From Bradymonas sediminis (GTDB taxonomy: Bacteria; Myxococcota_A; Bradymonadia; Bradymonadales; Bradymonadaceae): a stretch of 64,000 bases of DNA. The notes beneath the pieces are model-generated. The model was not told where the DNA came from. It worked only from the letters and a program-made list of their open reading frames with translations, and searched no databases. Each line of letters starts with the position of its first letter. Positions within the stretch are counted from its first letter, which is position 1. Positions 16,676 to 25,559 of this stretch are shown piece after piece. A program made the position numbers and the translations under genes. The stretch covers positions 4,633,501 to 4,697,500 of the forward strand of contig NZ_CP030032.1 in assembly GCF_003258315.1 (NCBI RefSeq). Direction: 5' to 3'.

Positions 16676-19020
16676 AAGTTTTGAAAGTTATCCACGGTTA
16701 TCCGATGCGCTATAACGCCGGTTCTGAGGTCTACAGTCAGATGCTCTGCCACGCGCTCGCCGAGGAGCATGAGGTGCGGGTATTTACCCGCGAAGAAGAC
16801 CCGTTTGCGATGGACTTCGCCATGCGCACCGAGCGCGATGAACTCGACGCGCGGGTGCTTAAATACCTGGTCAATGTCCCGCGAAGCAAAGACCGCTACC
16901 GCCATGTCGCTGTTGATCAGCGCTTTGCCGAGGTTCTCGATGTGTATCAACCCCACGTCGTTCACGTGGGGCATCTCAACCATCTCTCGACCTCGCTTCT
17001 AACCGAAGCTGCCGCCCGCGAGATCCCCATCGTCTATACCCTGCATGACTATTGGGTGATGTGCCCGCGCGGTCAATTTATGCAGTTTTTCGCCGAGGAC
17101 CCGACCGAGTTGTGGGCGGCATGTGACGGCCAGGAACACCAGAAATGTGCCGAGCGATGCTACGCGCGCTATTTTTCGGGGAGTCCCAATGAACGCGCAC
17201 AAGATGTGGAAATGTGGAGCGATTGGGTGGCCCGACGCATGGCGCATATGCGCGAGATGGTTGAGCATGTCGACCTCTTTATTGCGCCCTCGAAATATCT
17301 CTATAAGCGCTATCGCGACGAGTTTGGTCTCTCCGAGCGAAAGCTTGAATATTTGGACTATGGCTTCGATTTAGAGCGCCTGAAAGGACGCGTCCGTGTA
17401 CCGGATGAACCCTTTACCTTCGGATATATCGGCACGCATATCCCAGCGAAGGGGATCAATCACCTGATCGAAGCCTTCGGCGAGGTTAACGCGAGCGCAC
17501 AATTGCGCATTTGGGGGCGCCCACGCGGGCAGAATACGGCCGCACTCAAAGCACAAGCCGCGGCACTTGGCGGTGGCGCGGCCGAGCGTATCGAATGGTT
17601 ATCAGAGTATCGAAATGAGGAGATCGTCGAGCAGGTCTTCAATAAGGTCGACGCGATCGTTGTCCCTTCCGTCTGGGTCGAAAACTCGCCGCTGGTTATT
17701 CACGAGGCGATTCAGGCCGGCGTGCCCGTCATCACCGCCGATGTGGGGGGGATGGCGGAGCATATCGAACACGAGGTCAATGGTCTTTTGTTCCGCCATC
17801 GGGACCCCGCGTCGCTGGCAGCACAAATGCAGCGGCTGGCGCTTGAGCCTGCGCTAGCCGAGCAGCTCGGCGCCCACGGGTTTTTGCACTCCGAGTCGGG
17901 CGATATCCCGTCGATGAACACACACGTGCGTGACATTGAGGCTATCTACAAAAATGTCCTTGAGCTTCGCGACAAAGCACATCTTGAAAAGCTCGATGGC
18001 CCCTGGCGCATCACCTTCGATACCAACCCTGACACTTGTAATATGCGCTGCATAATGTGCGAGGAGCACTCTCAACTCAGCGACAAGCAAACGCAGCGTC
18101 GAAAAGCTGGAAAGCCGCGTCGGATTATGTCGATTGACCTCATCCGTCAGGTGCTCGAAGACTCGCGTGGCACGGCGCTGCGCGAGATCATCCCGTCGAC
18201 GATGGGTGAGCCGCTGCTCTACGAGCATTTCGACCAAATCCTCGATATGTGCGAGGAGTTTGACGTTCAACTCAACCTTACCACTAACGGGACATTCCCC
18301 AAAAAGGGCGCGCGCGCCTGGGCGGAGCGAATCGTGCCGGTGACCTCCGATGTAAAGATTTCGTGGAACGGGGCTACCAAGGAGACCCAAGAGAAGATCA
18401 TGGTGGGTTCAAATTGGGAGCGCGTGCTCGAAAACGTGCGCACCTTTATCGCCGTGCGCGACGCCCACGCCGCGGCTGGCGGCAATTTCTGCCGAGTCAC
18501 CTTCCAATTGACCTTTATCGAAGAAAATCTCCACGAACTCGCCGATATCATCAAATTAGCGGCTAGTCTCGGGGTCAATCGAGTCAAAGGCCACCACCTC
18601 TGGGTTCATTTCGACGGCATGGAGGAGCAGTCAATGCGTCGCTCTCCTGAGGCGATCCGCCGATGGAACGAGGCGGTTCTCAACGCACGAAAAGCGGCGC
18701 AAACCCACAAGCTCCCCGACGGCCAAACGATCCTACTTGAGAATATCTATCTGCTCGATGAAGAGGCCACCACGGATATCGCGCCTGGCGGAAAATGTCC
18801 GTTCCTGGGCCAAGAGGCGTGGATCAGCGCGATGGGCCGATTCAACCCCTGCTGCGCCCCCGATGAGAAGCGAAAGAGCCTGGGCAGCTTCGGCAATCTT
18901 TATGGTCGGAGCATCACCGATATCTGGAATAGTGATGACTATAACCGGCTGGTTCGCAGCTACCGCACCCGCGAGTTGTGCCTGGGGTGCAATATGCGAA
19001 AGCCCGCGGAGGAGTCATGA
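16672..19020 (+). CDS. GT4 glycosyltransferase fused to a radical SAM/SPASM enzyme
   Basis: The protein is 782 aa. Residues 1-430 are a GT-B, family-4-like glycosyltransferase with the acceptor-side glycine loop near NAGSEVYSQ and the donor E-x7-E motif ENSPLVIHE (337-345). Residues 440-780 are a radical SAM domain with the 4Fe-4S triad CNMRCIMC (C456, C460, C463). The GEP motif is in TMGEPLL (about 510-516), and a C-terminal SPASM-like region carries cysteines at about 708, 726, 727, 769 and 772. The start is set by GGAAAGGAG and the 4-bp overlap with the previous gene, and the stop overlaps the next start. The fusion implies that sugar transfer and radical modification act on the same substrate. 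The substrate (glycan, lipid-linked sugar or peptide) is unknown. Confidence 0.88.
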   Translation: MKVLKVIHGYPMRYNAGSEVYSQMLCHALAEEHEVRVFTREEDPFAMDFAMRTERDELDARVLKYLVNVPRSKDRYRHVAVDQRFAEVLDVYQPHVVHVGHLNHLSTSLLTEAAAREIPIVYTLHDYWVMCPRGQFMQFFAEDPTELWAACDGQEHQKCAERCYARYFSGSPNERAQDVEMWSDWVARRMAHMREMVEHVDLFIAPSKYLYKRYRDEFGLSERKLEYLDYGFDLERLKGRVRVPDEPFTFGYIGTHIPAKGINHLIEAFGEVNASAQLRIWGRPRGQNTAALKAQAAALGGGAAERIEWLSEYRNEEIVEQVFNKVDAIVVPSVWVENSPLVIHEAIQAGVPVITADVGGMAEHIEHEVNGLLFRHRDPASLAAQMQRLALEPALAEQLGAHGFLHSESGDIPSMNTHVRDIEAIYKNVLELRDKAHLEKLDGPWRITFDTNPDTCNMRCIMCEEHSQLSDKQTQRRKAGKPRRIMSIDLIRQVLEDSRGTALREIIPSTMGEPLLYEHFDQILDMCEEFDVQLNLTTNGTFPKKGARAWAERIVPVTSDVKISWNGATKETQEKIMVGSNWERVLENVRTFIAVRDAHAAAGGNFCRVTFQLTFIEENLHELADIIKLAASLGVNRVKGHHLWVHFDGMEEQSMRRSPEAIRRWNEAVLNARKAAQTHKLPDGQTILLENIYLLDEEATTDIAPGGKCPFLGQEAWISAMGRFNPCCAPDEKRKSLGSFGNLYGRSITDIWNSDDYNRLVRSYRTRELCLGCNMRKPAEES

Positions 19021-20690
19021 ACCTACCTGATTGGAAGAAAACAAGCGTCTCACCCGACCAATCACATCACCTTTGTTCTGGCAAACCGCTCTACGACAAG
19101 CGCTTTGATGAGGTACTCAAATACCATGCTCCTGGACTGGCTCCTGCTCGCGACGCCTCGGGAAGCTATCATATCGACCTGATGGGCCAACCGGTCTATG
19201 CCGAACGCTACCAGCGCACCTTCGGCTTCTATGACGGGCGCGCCTCGGTGGTATCCAACGGCCGCTGGTTCCATCTCGGGGAGCACGGCGAGCAGATCTA
19301 TTCGGCGCATTACGCCTGGACAGGAAACTACCAGGAGGGACGATGCACCGTGCGGTCTGAAAGTGGACTCTATAGCCATATCGATCGCCTGGGCCAGCCC
19401 GTTTACGACGCGCAATATCACTACGCCGGCGACTTCCGAGACGGCGTGGCAGTCGTGCAAAACGAGGCCGGCCATAGCACCCATATTGACCGCGACGGCG
19501 CGCTGATTCATGCGCGTTGGTTTGCGGACTTGGATGTCTTTCACAAAGGATTTGCCCGCGCTCAAGATGAGCGAGGTTGGCACCATATTAACCGCTCAGG
19601 CGACGCGCTCTACACAAGGCGCTTCGCGGAAGTTGAGCCCTTTTATAACGGCCAGGCCCGCGCCAAACGCTTCGATGGCGGGTTGGAGGTTATCGACGAG
19701 CGCGGCGAGCGCATGCTTGAGTTGCGCCCCGGCCGGCCAACGCCATTGCAGACGCTCTCCGATGATATGGTCGGGTTCTGGAAGACCCAGACCATCCAAG
19801 CTGGCGTTGAGTTGGGCGTATTCGACGCATTGCCGGCAAATACGGCGGAGGTCGCACAACGTACCGAATTGGCTGAGCGTCGTGCGATGCGATTACTTTA
19901 TGGACTCTGGGAGCTCGAACTGGTGAGGCCAGACGACGCCGAGCGCTGGTGTTTAACCGAGTGTGGTGCGCTTCTTGGCCACGAAAGCCCGAGCGCGATG
20001 GCTTATGCGTCGTCAGTTTGGGCGCGCGATCACTACCAAAAGTGGCAGCGCCTGCCCGACGCGCTCCGCGCAGAGGCAACCTCGGAGAAATCCTATTTCA
20101 AGGGGCTCTCAGGCGCGCAAGTCGCGACCTACCAACGCGCTATCTCCGGCTACGCGCGCCATGATTACGCGCACCTGCCCGAAACCATAAATTGGCGCGA
20201 ACATAAGCACGTCATCGACGCCGGTGGCGGGCAAGGTGTGCTCCTGGCACAACTCTTGACGGCTCACGCACATCTGCAAGGCACCCTACTGGAACTGCCC
20301 CAGGTGCTAGGCACCTTCGAAAGCCCAGGCGAGTTCTCTGGACGCTTGCGTGCCCTCCAAGCAAATCTCTTCGAGCCCTGGCCAAGCAAAGCAGATGCCA
20401 TCGTGCTCGCCCGAGTGCTCCACGACTGGCCAGATTCGGACGCCCTTCGGATTCTAAAGCGAGCGCGTCAATCGCTTCATCCCAACGGAAAACTCTATGT
20501 CATCGAGATGATACGCCCCGACGACAAACCGGACGGCAGTCTGCTCGACCTCAATATGCTGGTGATGACCGGCGGGCGCGAGCGCACCCACAGCGAATGG
20601 ACAAAACTCTTAACAGATGCTGGTTTTCACTTATTGGAAACACGCAACTTACCGTCTGTCAGCGATATTTTAATCGGAGCTATAAAATGA
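19017..20690 (+). CDS. WG-repeat protein fused to a class I SAM O-methyltransferase
   Basis: The protein is 557 aa. Residues about 45-235 are five WG-type beta repeats of the form Y.HID..G.PVY...Y..A..F..G.A.V. Residues about 245-557 are a methyltransferase of the dimerising O-methyltransferase class. A helical dimer domain comes first, then the SAM loop VIDAGGGQGVLL (399-410), then LARVLHDWPD, whose His matches the general base of that class. The start overlaps the previous stop (ATGA), with GGAGG just before it. The WG part may bind the substrate or a partner while the enzyme methylates it. Together with the fused enzyme before it, this points to a multi-step modification of one acceptor. 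Confidence 0.88.
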   Translation: MNLPDWKKTSVSPDQSHHLCSGKPLYDKRFDEVLKYHAPGLAPARDASGSYHIDLMGQPVYAERYQRTFGFYDGRASVVSNGRWFHLGEHGEQIYSAHYAWTGNYQEGRCTVRSESGLYSHIDRLGQPVYDAQYHYAGDFRDGVAVVQNEAGHSTHIDRDGALIHARWFADLDVFHKGFARAQDERGWHHINRSGDALYTRRFAEVEPFYNGQARAKRFDGGLEVIDERGERMLELRPGRPTPLQTLSDDMVGFWKTQTIQAGVELGVFDALPANTAEVAQRTELAERRAMRLLYGLWELELVRPDDAERWCLTECGALLGHESPSAMAYASSVWARDHYQKWQRLPDALRAEATSEKSYFKGLSGAQVATYQRAISGYARHDYAHLPETINWREHKHVIDAGGGQGVLLAQLLTAHAHLQGTLLELPQVLGTFESPGEFSGRLRALQANLFEPWPSKADAIVLARVLHDWPDSDALRILKRARQSLHPNGKLYVIEMIRPDDKPDGSLLDLNMLVMTGGRERTHSEWTKLLTDAGFHLLETRNLPSVSDILIGAIK

Positions 20691-21400
20691 TCGAATATGT
20701 GATTCCGCCAACGCTCGTGCAGAGCCTCGCTGCTATCCCGACCGACCAGCCGGTGGCCCTGCTTCTGCGGCATTCCGTGCGCGACCCCATCCCCGAGGGA
20801 GAAACCGGAAACGACCTGCCGCTTACCGATAAAGGCGTTGAGATTGCCCGCGAGTTGGGAGAAAAACTCAAAGGCCGTCTGTCGACGTTGCACACAAGTC
20901 CCGTGCGCCGCTGCGTCCAAACCGCTGAACACCTGCGAAGCGGCGCTGGCATCAATTGCGAGATAAAGCTCGATCGAATGCTCGGTGATCCGGGGGTTTT
21001 TATCGAAGATGCCGAAGTGGCCGGGCAGAATTTTCATACACGAGAATACTGGGAGCTAATCGCGTCATTGGTTCGTGGAGAGAAGTTGATCGGTATGCGT
21101 CACGGCCCAACCGCCGCGCGCCAACTCACCGAGCATATGCTGGCGCAAATAGATGGAAAGCCTGGGGTACACATCTTCGTCACCCACGATTATTTCTTGG
21201 CGACCCTCGCCGCTGTCGGTCTCGCACTTGCCAGCGACGAGAGCTTAGCCCCGAAATTTTTAGACGGCGTATTTATCTGGCAGGACGCTCAAATTCACGG
21301 GCGCTATAAGAGCAATCAGGGCGTCATCAAGTGGCCGACACAAACGCAGACCTCACCGAATAGAATCTGCGTTCTGGAGGGCCAAAATGAGGCTGGTTGA
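20687..21400 (+). CDS. Histidine phosphatase superfamily protein
   Basis: The protein is 237 aa. The phospho-accepting motif is LLRHSVRD (R28, H29), followed by the second arginine in SPVRRCVQTA. The closing catalytic His lies in FVTHDYF, near residue 166. This branch is like SixA/phosphoglycerate-mutase-type phosphatases acting on small phosphorylated compounds. It starts inside the stop of the methyltransferase (ATGA) behind TCGGAG, and its end overlaps the next gene by 14 bp. In this operon it may remove a phosphate from a sugar or other intermediate; that is inference from neighbours. The active-site residues appear complete. Confidence 0.85.
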   Translation: MIEYVIPPTLVQSLAAIPTDQPVALLLRHSVRDPIPEGETGNDLPLTDKGVEIARELGEKLKGRLSTLHTSPVRRCVQTAEHLRSGAGINCEIKLDRMLGDPGVFIEDAEVAGQNFHTREYWELIASLVRGEKLIGMRHGPTAARQLTEHMLAQIDGKPGVHIFVTHDYFLATLAAVGLALASDESLAPKFLDGVFIWQDAQIHGRYKSNQGVIKWPTQTQTSPNRICVLEGQNEAG

Positions 21401-22040
21401 AAAAGACATTCTATCCTTTGCGTGCGTTTGGTTTGACCGCCTCTTTGCAGGAAAGTTTAGGGGACGCGTATATTTGGCTGGCGGCGCGTTTAAATCAGTC
21501 TTGCACGGACGACCGCCCAATGACCTGGACCTGTTCGCCGCTACCGATCCCGGTCGCCAGGCGCTGCTTGATATCCTGCAGCAAAATGGTGCGATTATTC
21601 TGCAGGATAACAAACCCTATCAAACGATTTTGAGTTGGCATGGTCAGCGCGTCGAACTTGCATATAGCACCCAATATCAAACGCTCTCGGAGCGGCTGGC
21701 GCAATTTGATCTGGACCTCTCCGCAGTCGGCGTGGAATACGATGATGGTCGTCTTCATCCCGAGATCCACCCTGTCGCGCGTGAATCGCTCGTATCGGGC
21801 GAAGTCCTGCTCATTAAGCCCCTGAAAAACTGGAAATACGTGTTGGCGACGCTCGAGCGCATGCGCCGTTACGCCCGCGAACTCGATCTGGTACTACCCA
21901 AGGCCGAAATAAACTATATTTGGAGCATTTTTGAAGACCAACCCCTTGAGATGCAGCGAGGCATGATCGAACGCTTTCGCCTTGTTGGCCGCGACACCCA
22001 GGCTATTCAAAAGGAGGCAGAATGCCGAATCCACCCCTAA
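21387..22040 (+). CDS. Nucleotidyltransferase-like protein (Pol-beta/poly(A) polymerase head fold)
   Basis: The protein is 217 aa with a GGAGG ribosome-binding site inside the end of the upstream gene. Residues 27-50 have the nucleotidyltransferase signature LAGGAFKSVLHG followed by NDLDLF, that is, GG with two Asp in the DxD position. A third acidic residue is likely near VELAY. The remainder is helical. The fold is shared with CCA-adding enzymes and small-molecule nucleotidyltransferases. In this cluster, transfer of a nucleotide to a sugar or metabolite is more plausible than RNA work, but nothing in the sequence proves it. It overlaps the next start by 19 bp. Confidence 0.7.
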   Translation: MRLVEKDILSFACVWFDRLFAGKFRGRVYLAGGAFKSVLHGRPPNDLDLFAATDPGRQALLDILQQNGAIILQDNKPYQTILSWHGQRVELAYSTQYQTLSERLAQFDLDLSAVGVEYDDGRLHPEIHPVARESLVSGEVLLIKPLKNWKYVLATLERMRRYARELDLVLPKAEINYIWSIFEDQPLEMQRGMIERFRLVGRDTQAIQKEAECRIHP

Positions 22041-22257
22041 TCGCGGGACTCTATCCATACGTGCGCGAGGGCGTTCATCACCCGCCAACGTTTACGCTAC
22101 GCGAGATCCCACAATGCCTAGCCATCAACCCCTGGTACCGCGACGAACTCCTCGTACTCGCCGGAGACGCGGACTCCGCCCGCGCGCACAGCTCAATTGG
22201 GCGGATGAGTTGAGGCATGCGTGTGATACCAATAAGCGCTTTGATATCCTTGATTGA
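22022..22257 (+). pseudogene. Last operon gene, small and probably frameshifted or truncated
   Basis: A canonical AAAGGAGG site precedes the ATG at 22022, inside the end of the nucleotidyltransferase gene. The frame gives 63 aa (to 22213) rich in Pro and aromatic residues (IAGLYPYVREGVHHPP). Near 22185 the coding character shifts frame: the other frame continues with a plausible helix, LNWADELRHACDTNKRFDIL, to a stop at 22255-22257, while the annotated frame ends with low-complexity residues. A 1-nt indel is the simplest explanation. The 318-bp repeat copy B begins 10 bp later and may have truncated it. No family is recognised. Confidence 0.55.
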
Positions 22258-22266
22258 CGTCTAACC

Positions 22267-22583
22267 CACCCCAAAAATCACCCCTGAAGCCCACCTCCGG
22301 AGGCCCGAGCCCGACTAATTCGGAACCTCGGGCTCAGCCCGGACGGCCCGAGCCCTCAAAATTCGGCCTGCTACCCCATTTTTGAGGGCCTTGCCCACCC
22401 GATTTGAGCCGACGGTTCCGATTTTTATGGCCCCAGGCCTCGCGAAACGCGCAGGGGGCTTGTTTTTTGAGGCCGTTGGGCTCAAAAATGGGCCGAGGGT
22501 TATATTTTTTGAGGGCTTGGCCCAGGGGAGACCGAGGGTGGGTTGCAATCCGGATGGGGGGCGGCCTGCGCGATGGGGTCGTG
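22267..22583. repeat. 318-bp dispersed direct repeat, copy B
   Basis: This is the second copy of the element at 13704-14022, in the same orientation and about 99% identical. It begins 10 bp after the end of the sugar/radical SAM operon. The same hairpin-forming segments are present. Each copy lies immediately upstream of a plus-strand gene, at about 85 bp (copy A) and 69 bp (copy B). Confidence 0.9.
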
Positions 22584-22651
22584 AGGAGTCTCGGAGGCGG
22601 CCTTGGCCTGGCCGGAGAATGTCAATCTTAAACCTATACCGCACGGAATTT

Positions 22652-24013
22652 ATGAGTAATTATCGCCGAATCGAATCGTTTCGCGCCTTCAAACCAATAT
22701 TCTTGGCGTGTCTGCTGGCTCTTCTCATGCCGCTTGGTTGCTCAAGCGATTCAAACGAATCCAGGAGCGACTCGGGAATCCAGCCGCAGCAAGATGCCGC
22801 GGAGGACGCGCGTGATGCCCAGCCTGATAGCGAGCAAGCCCAGGACGGTCATAGCGACGCCGATAGCTCCGAGGAGCCTTCGGACGCGGACTCATCCAAC
22901 CACGACGCCTCTAACTCAGACACGGGTGACGTCTGGTCGCCCCCGCTGGATTGCCCGAGCGACACGCCTGGCTTTGCGATCACACGGGTCGACGGCGACC
23001 TGGAAGACGGCGCCCCGTTGGTGGTGTGCGGGGCGGGCTTTGGCGCGCAGGGGCCCGAAGCGGTGTTTTTTGAGAATTTCGAGTCCGGCACCGCTGGCGA
23101 AGATGTCACCGAGTCCAGCCCGGTTCGGGGCAAATGGCTCAGTCCCAGCGGGCGCTATATCGATGACGCGGCGCGCTCGGGTGCCCTCTCCTTGCTGGTC
23201 GCGGACGCCCAGGAAGCCGGCGGGCGCGGCGTGGGCGCGGTGATGGGATTTCCCGACGAGTCGGGCGACTTTGGGCTGATGCACTTCGACCAATTCTTCG
23301 TGAGTTGGGCCGAGCGCGATCTGGGAGATTTTCCTGGCAATGACTCGAGTCCCACCGAATTTTCGTCGGACTCCAGCGCCAAGGATGTCTGGGTCATGTA
23401 CGGGACTCGAGGCGACAATTACGACTATTCGTGCAGCCAGGGAGAGTGCAACGGCAATGATATTGTGCTGGCCACGCACACCGGTGGCGGCGCTTTTAAG
23501 ATGGACGGCAACACCACCCAAAGCAATTGGTGGATGGGCGATTTTTGGGCGTTTCAGCAGTGGAATATGATGTCGGTCTACCTCGCCGTGAACCAGCAAG
23601 CCCCTTACGTCGACATCGACGCCGGCGTGTTCGAGCATTTTAGCGCCGACAAACCGATGCACCGCGAGGAGTATGGCGGCCCCATCATGCGCCAGGAGCT
23701 CGACCAGATCCCGCCGGTGTGGGACCGAATCAAATTTGGCGCCTGGTATCGACAGGCCGGCGACGTGCGCCGCATTATGGACGATTTATACGTGTCCGTG
23801 GGCGAAGGCGCCCCGGCGCGCGTCGAGATCGCCAACGCTCAAAATATCGAGGACGCCACCCGCATCGCCATCTCGGTGGTCGACCAATGGTCCGACACTC
23901 GCCTGGACGTCACGCTTAATCTGGGCGGGTTTGATCCGGCTCAACAAGATTTGTACTTGTTCGTGGTCGACGCCAATAACCAGCGCTCCAGCGGATATGC
24001 GCTGGGCGAGTGA
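22652..24013 (+). CDS. Asp/Ser-rich lipoprotein with a lectin-like beta-sandwich domain
   Basis: The protein is 453 aa. I start it at the ATG at 22652, which gives a lipoprotein signal (LLALLMPLGC, lipid Cys near 29). An acidic linker of about 60 residues made of D/S/E repeats leads to a globular region (about 100-450). That region contains FFENFESGTAGED and DVWVMYGTRGDN blocks and ends with a beta segment, DVTLNLGGF...LYLFVVDANN. The fold resembles concanavalin-like carbohydrate-binding or lyase domains, but no catalytic residues can be identified. It is convergent with, and paralogous in its C-terminal third to, the lipoprotein at 24034-25446. Expected location: anchored in the outer envelope. 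Confidence 0.8.
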   Translation: MSNYRRIESFRAFKPIFLACLLALLMPLGCSSDSNESRSDSGIQPQQDAAEDARDAQPDSEQAQDGHSDADSSEEPSDADSSNHDASNSDTGDVWSPPLDCPSDTPGFAITRVDGDLEDGAPLVVCGAGFGAQGPEAVFFENFESGTAGEDVTESSPVRGKWLSPSGRYIDDAARSGALSLLVADAQEAGGRGVGAVMGFPDESGDFGLMHFDQFFVSWAERDLGDFPGNDSSPTEFSSDSSAKDVWVMYGTRGDNYDYSCSQGECNGNDIVLATHTGGGAFKMDGNTTQSNWWMGDFWAFQQWNMMSVYLAVNQQAPYVDIDAGVFEHFSADKPMHREEYGGPIMRQELDQIPPVWDRIKFGAWYRQAGDVRRIMDDLYVSVGEGAPARVEIANAQNIEDATRIAISVVDQWSDTRLDVTLNLGGFDPAQQDLYLFVVDANNQRSSGYALGE

Positions 24014-24033
24014 CGGTCGAGGCGAGGGCGGGC

Positions 24034-25446
24034 TTAATCGCTGGCGTTTTCGAGCGCCAACGTGCCCGCGAAGGTGGGCTGATTGGCGTTGTCGACCCAG
24101 TACAAATATAGCTCGCTCCGATCATGGAGCGCGCCGAGGTTCAGCGCGAACTCAATGCGCTCGTCCTCCCAGGTGATGGGGCGCTGCAACTCGACCTTGG
24201 AGGTCTCCTCCCAGGTCGGGGCGTCCGCCAGATAGAGCCGCCTCCAACTATCGTCGACGTAGACCTCTCCGAAATAATAGTCGGGCTGATCATAGCCGGC
24301 TGGCTCCGGGCCGACCTGGTGGTAGAAGCCGCGCGTCTCATCCCAATATTCGTTGGGGGTCCAGCGTCCGACTTCGTTGCCATCGGGGTCCTTCATCATC
24401 GCCGGGAGCCATTCGTTGCGTCCGGTGTCGGCAAACCACAGATACCAGGTATTAAAAATCTTTCCCGGCTTGGTGTCGCCCGTCGGGTCAATCAGCATCT
24501 CCTGGAGGTGCCACTGGCGAATGTCGCCCGAAGGAAGCGAGGACCAAACAGGCACCATATACCCGTTTTCGCGAGGCGGCGGCCAGACGAGCTCGCCATC
24601 GGCGTTCGTATAGCTCCACTGGTTTTTAGCGATATTGCCCGCCGCGGATCCGGACCAGCCATGATGCTGGGAGTCGCGCTGGGAGCCACGCATCGTCTTA
24701 AGCGAATTGTCGTCGGCCCCTTCGGGAAAGACCTGGCGATATGAATAATAGTAGCGGCCGTCTCTAAACGGTTCGGGACTGCTGGTCTTTCCGCCGGTAG
24801 CCTGGACCCCCATAAAATAGGCCCCGGCCTTCTCGCCGTCGGGGCTTCCACCCGGCGCGAAATAGTATCCCAACGAAGCGTCGAAGCGCATATTTTCGCC
24901 CGTTGTCTTGAAGATGGGCGGGTTGCGCGCCGAATTGTAGGTGCCATAGAGCGGTGAAGCCAACTCGGGCTCCATGGCAAAGGCGCCGTCTTCGAGGTCG
25001 GCATTATAGCTGCTCGATTGACCGTCGATATAGACCTCGGTGCCGAAGTCCCACAAACGCGGCGGACCGCCGCCCGGCTTGGTGCCCAAACCACCACCGG
25101 GGCGCGTCAATTCGATGAGCGAGCGGTCCGCGGCCGCACCCGAAATTTCGTACCCCTCGGCCGCGGTCCACGGACTCGAAGCGCCGCCGGTGTCAGATAA
25201 GGTGTCGGTCGCGGTGTCACCCACGGTATCACCCGACGTGTCATCGCTATCATCAACCTCATTTGTCACATCCGAAGGTGTCTGATGCGTGTCATCTCGC
25301 CTAACGTCAGCGCTCGAGTCGACATCTGCCCCGCCGCTTATGGCCGCGTCCGCGCGGTCCTGGTGAGTTTCATCCTCGCAGCCAGCGCCGGCGAGCAGGG
25401 CGCCAACGCAAAGGGCCATCCACATAGGTTTCCATTTATAATTCAA
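24034..25446 (-). CDS. Asp/Thr-rich lipoprotein, paralogue of the convergent neighbour
   Basis: The protein is 470 aa. The likely start is TTG at 25446, preceded by AAGGA at a good distance; an ATG seven codons in is the alternative. The signal peptide ends GALLAGAGC. A long D/T/S-rich linker follows, then a roughly 340-residue region rich in Trp and Tyr (for example YYYSYRQVFPEG and WYLWFADTG). The end is EFALNLG...LYLYWVDNANQ, matching the end of the plus-strand lipoprotein across the 20-bp gap. I read the two as diverged duplicates placed tail to tail. Carbohydrate binding is plausible; no enzyme motif was found. Confidence 0.8.
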   Translation of the reverse strand: MNYKWKPMWMALCVGALLAGAGCEDETHQDRADAAISGGADVDSSADVRRDDTHQTPSDVTNEVDDSDDTSGDTVGDTATDTLSDTGGASSPWTAAEGYEISGAAADRSLIELTRPGGGLGTKPGGGPPRLWDFGTEVYIDGQSSSYNADLEDGAFAMEPELASPLYGTYNSARNPPIFKTTGENMRFDASLGYYFAPGGSPDGEKAGAYFMGVQATGGKTSSPEPFRDGRYYYSYRQVFPEGADDNSLKTMRGSQRDSQHHGWSGSAAGNIAKNQWSYTNADGELVWPPPRENGYMVPVWSSLPSGDIRQWHLQEMLIDPTGDTKPGKIFNTWYLWFADTGRNEWLPAMMKDPDGNEVGRWTPNEYWDETRGFYHQVGPEPAGYDQPDYYFGEVYVDDSWRRLYLADAPTWEETSKVELQRPITWEDERIEFALNLGALHDRSELYLYWVDNANQPTFAGTLALENASD

Positions 25447-25559
25447 CGGTTTGTCCTTGATCTTATGCGCTCGGGAATTGGATTCGACGTCAACGCTTGG
25501 GATCGGCCCGGTCTAACACGAAGGCATGATGATTCGTGTGATCTTCGACCTTCCCAACA

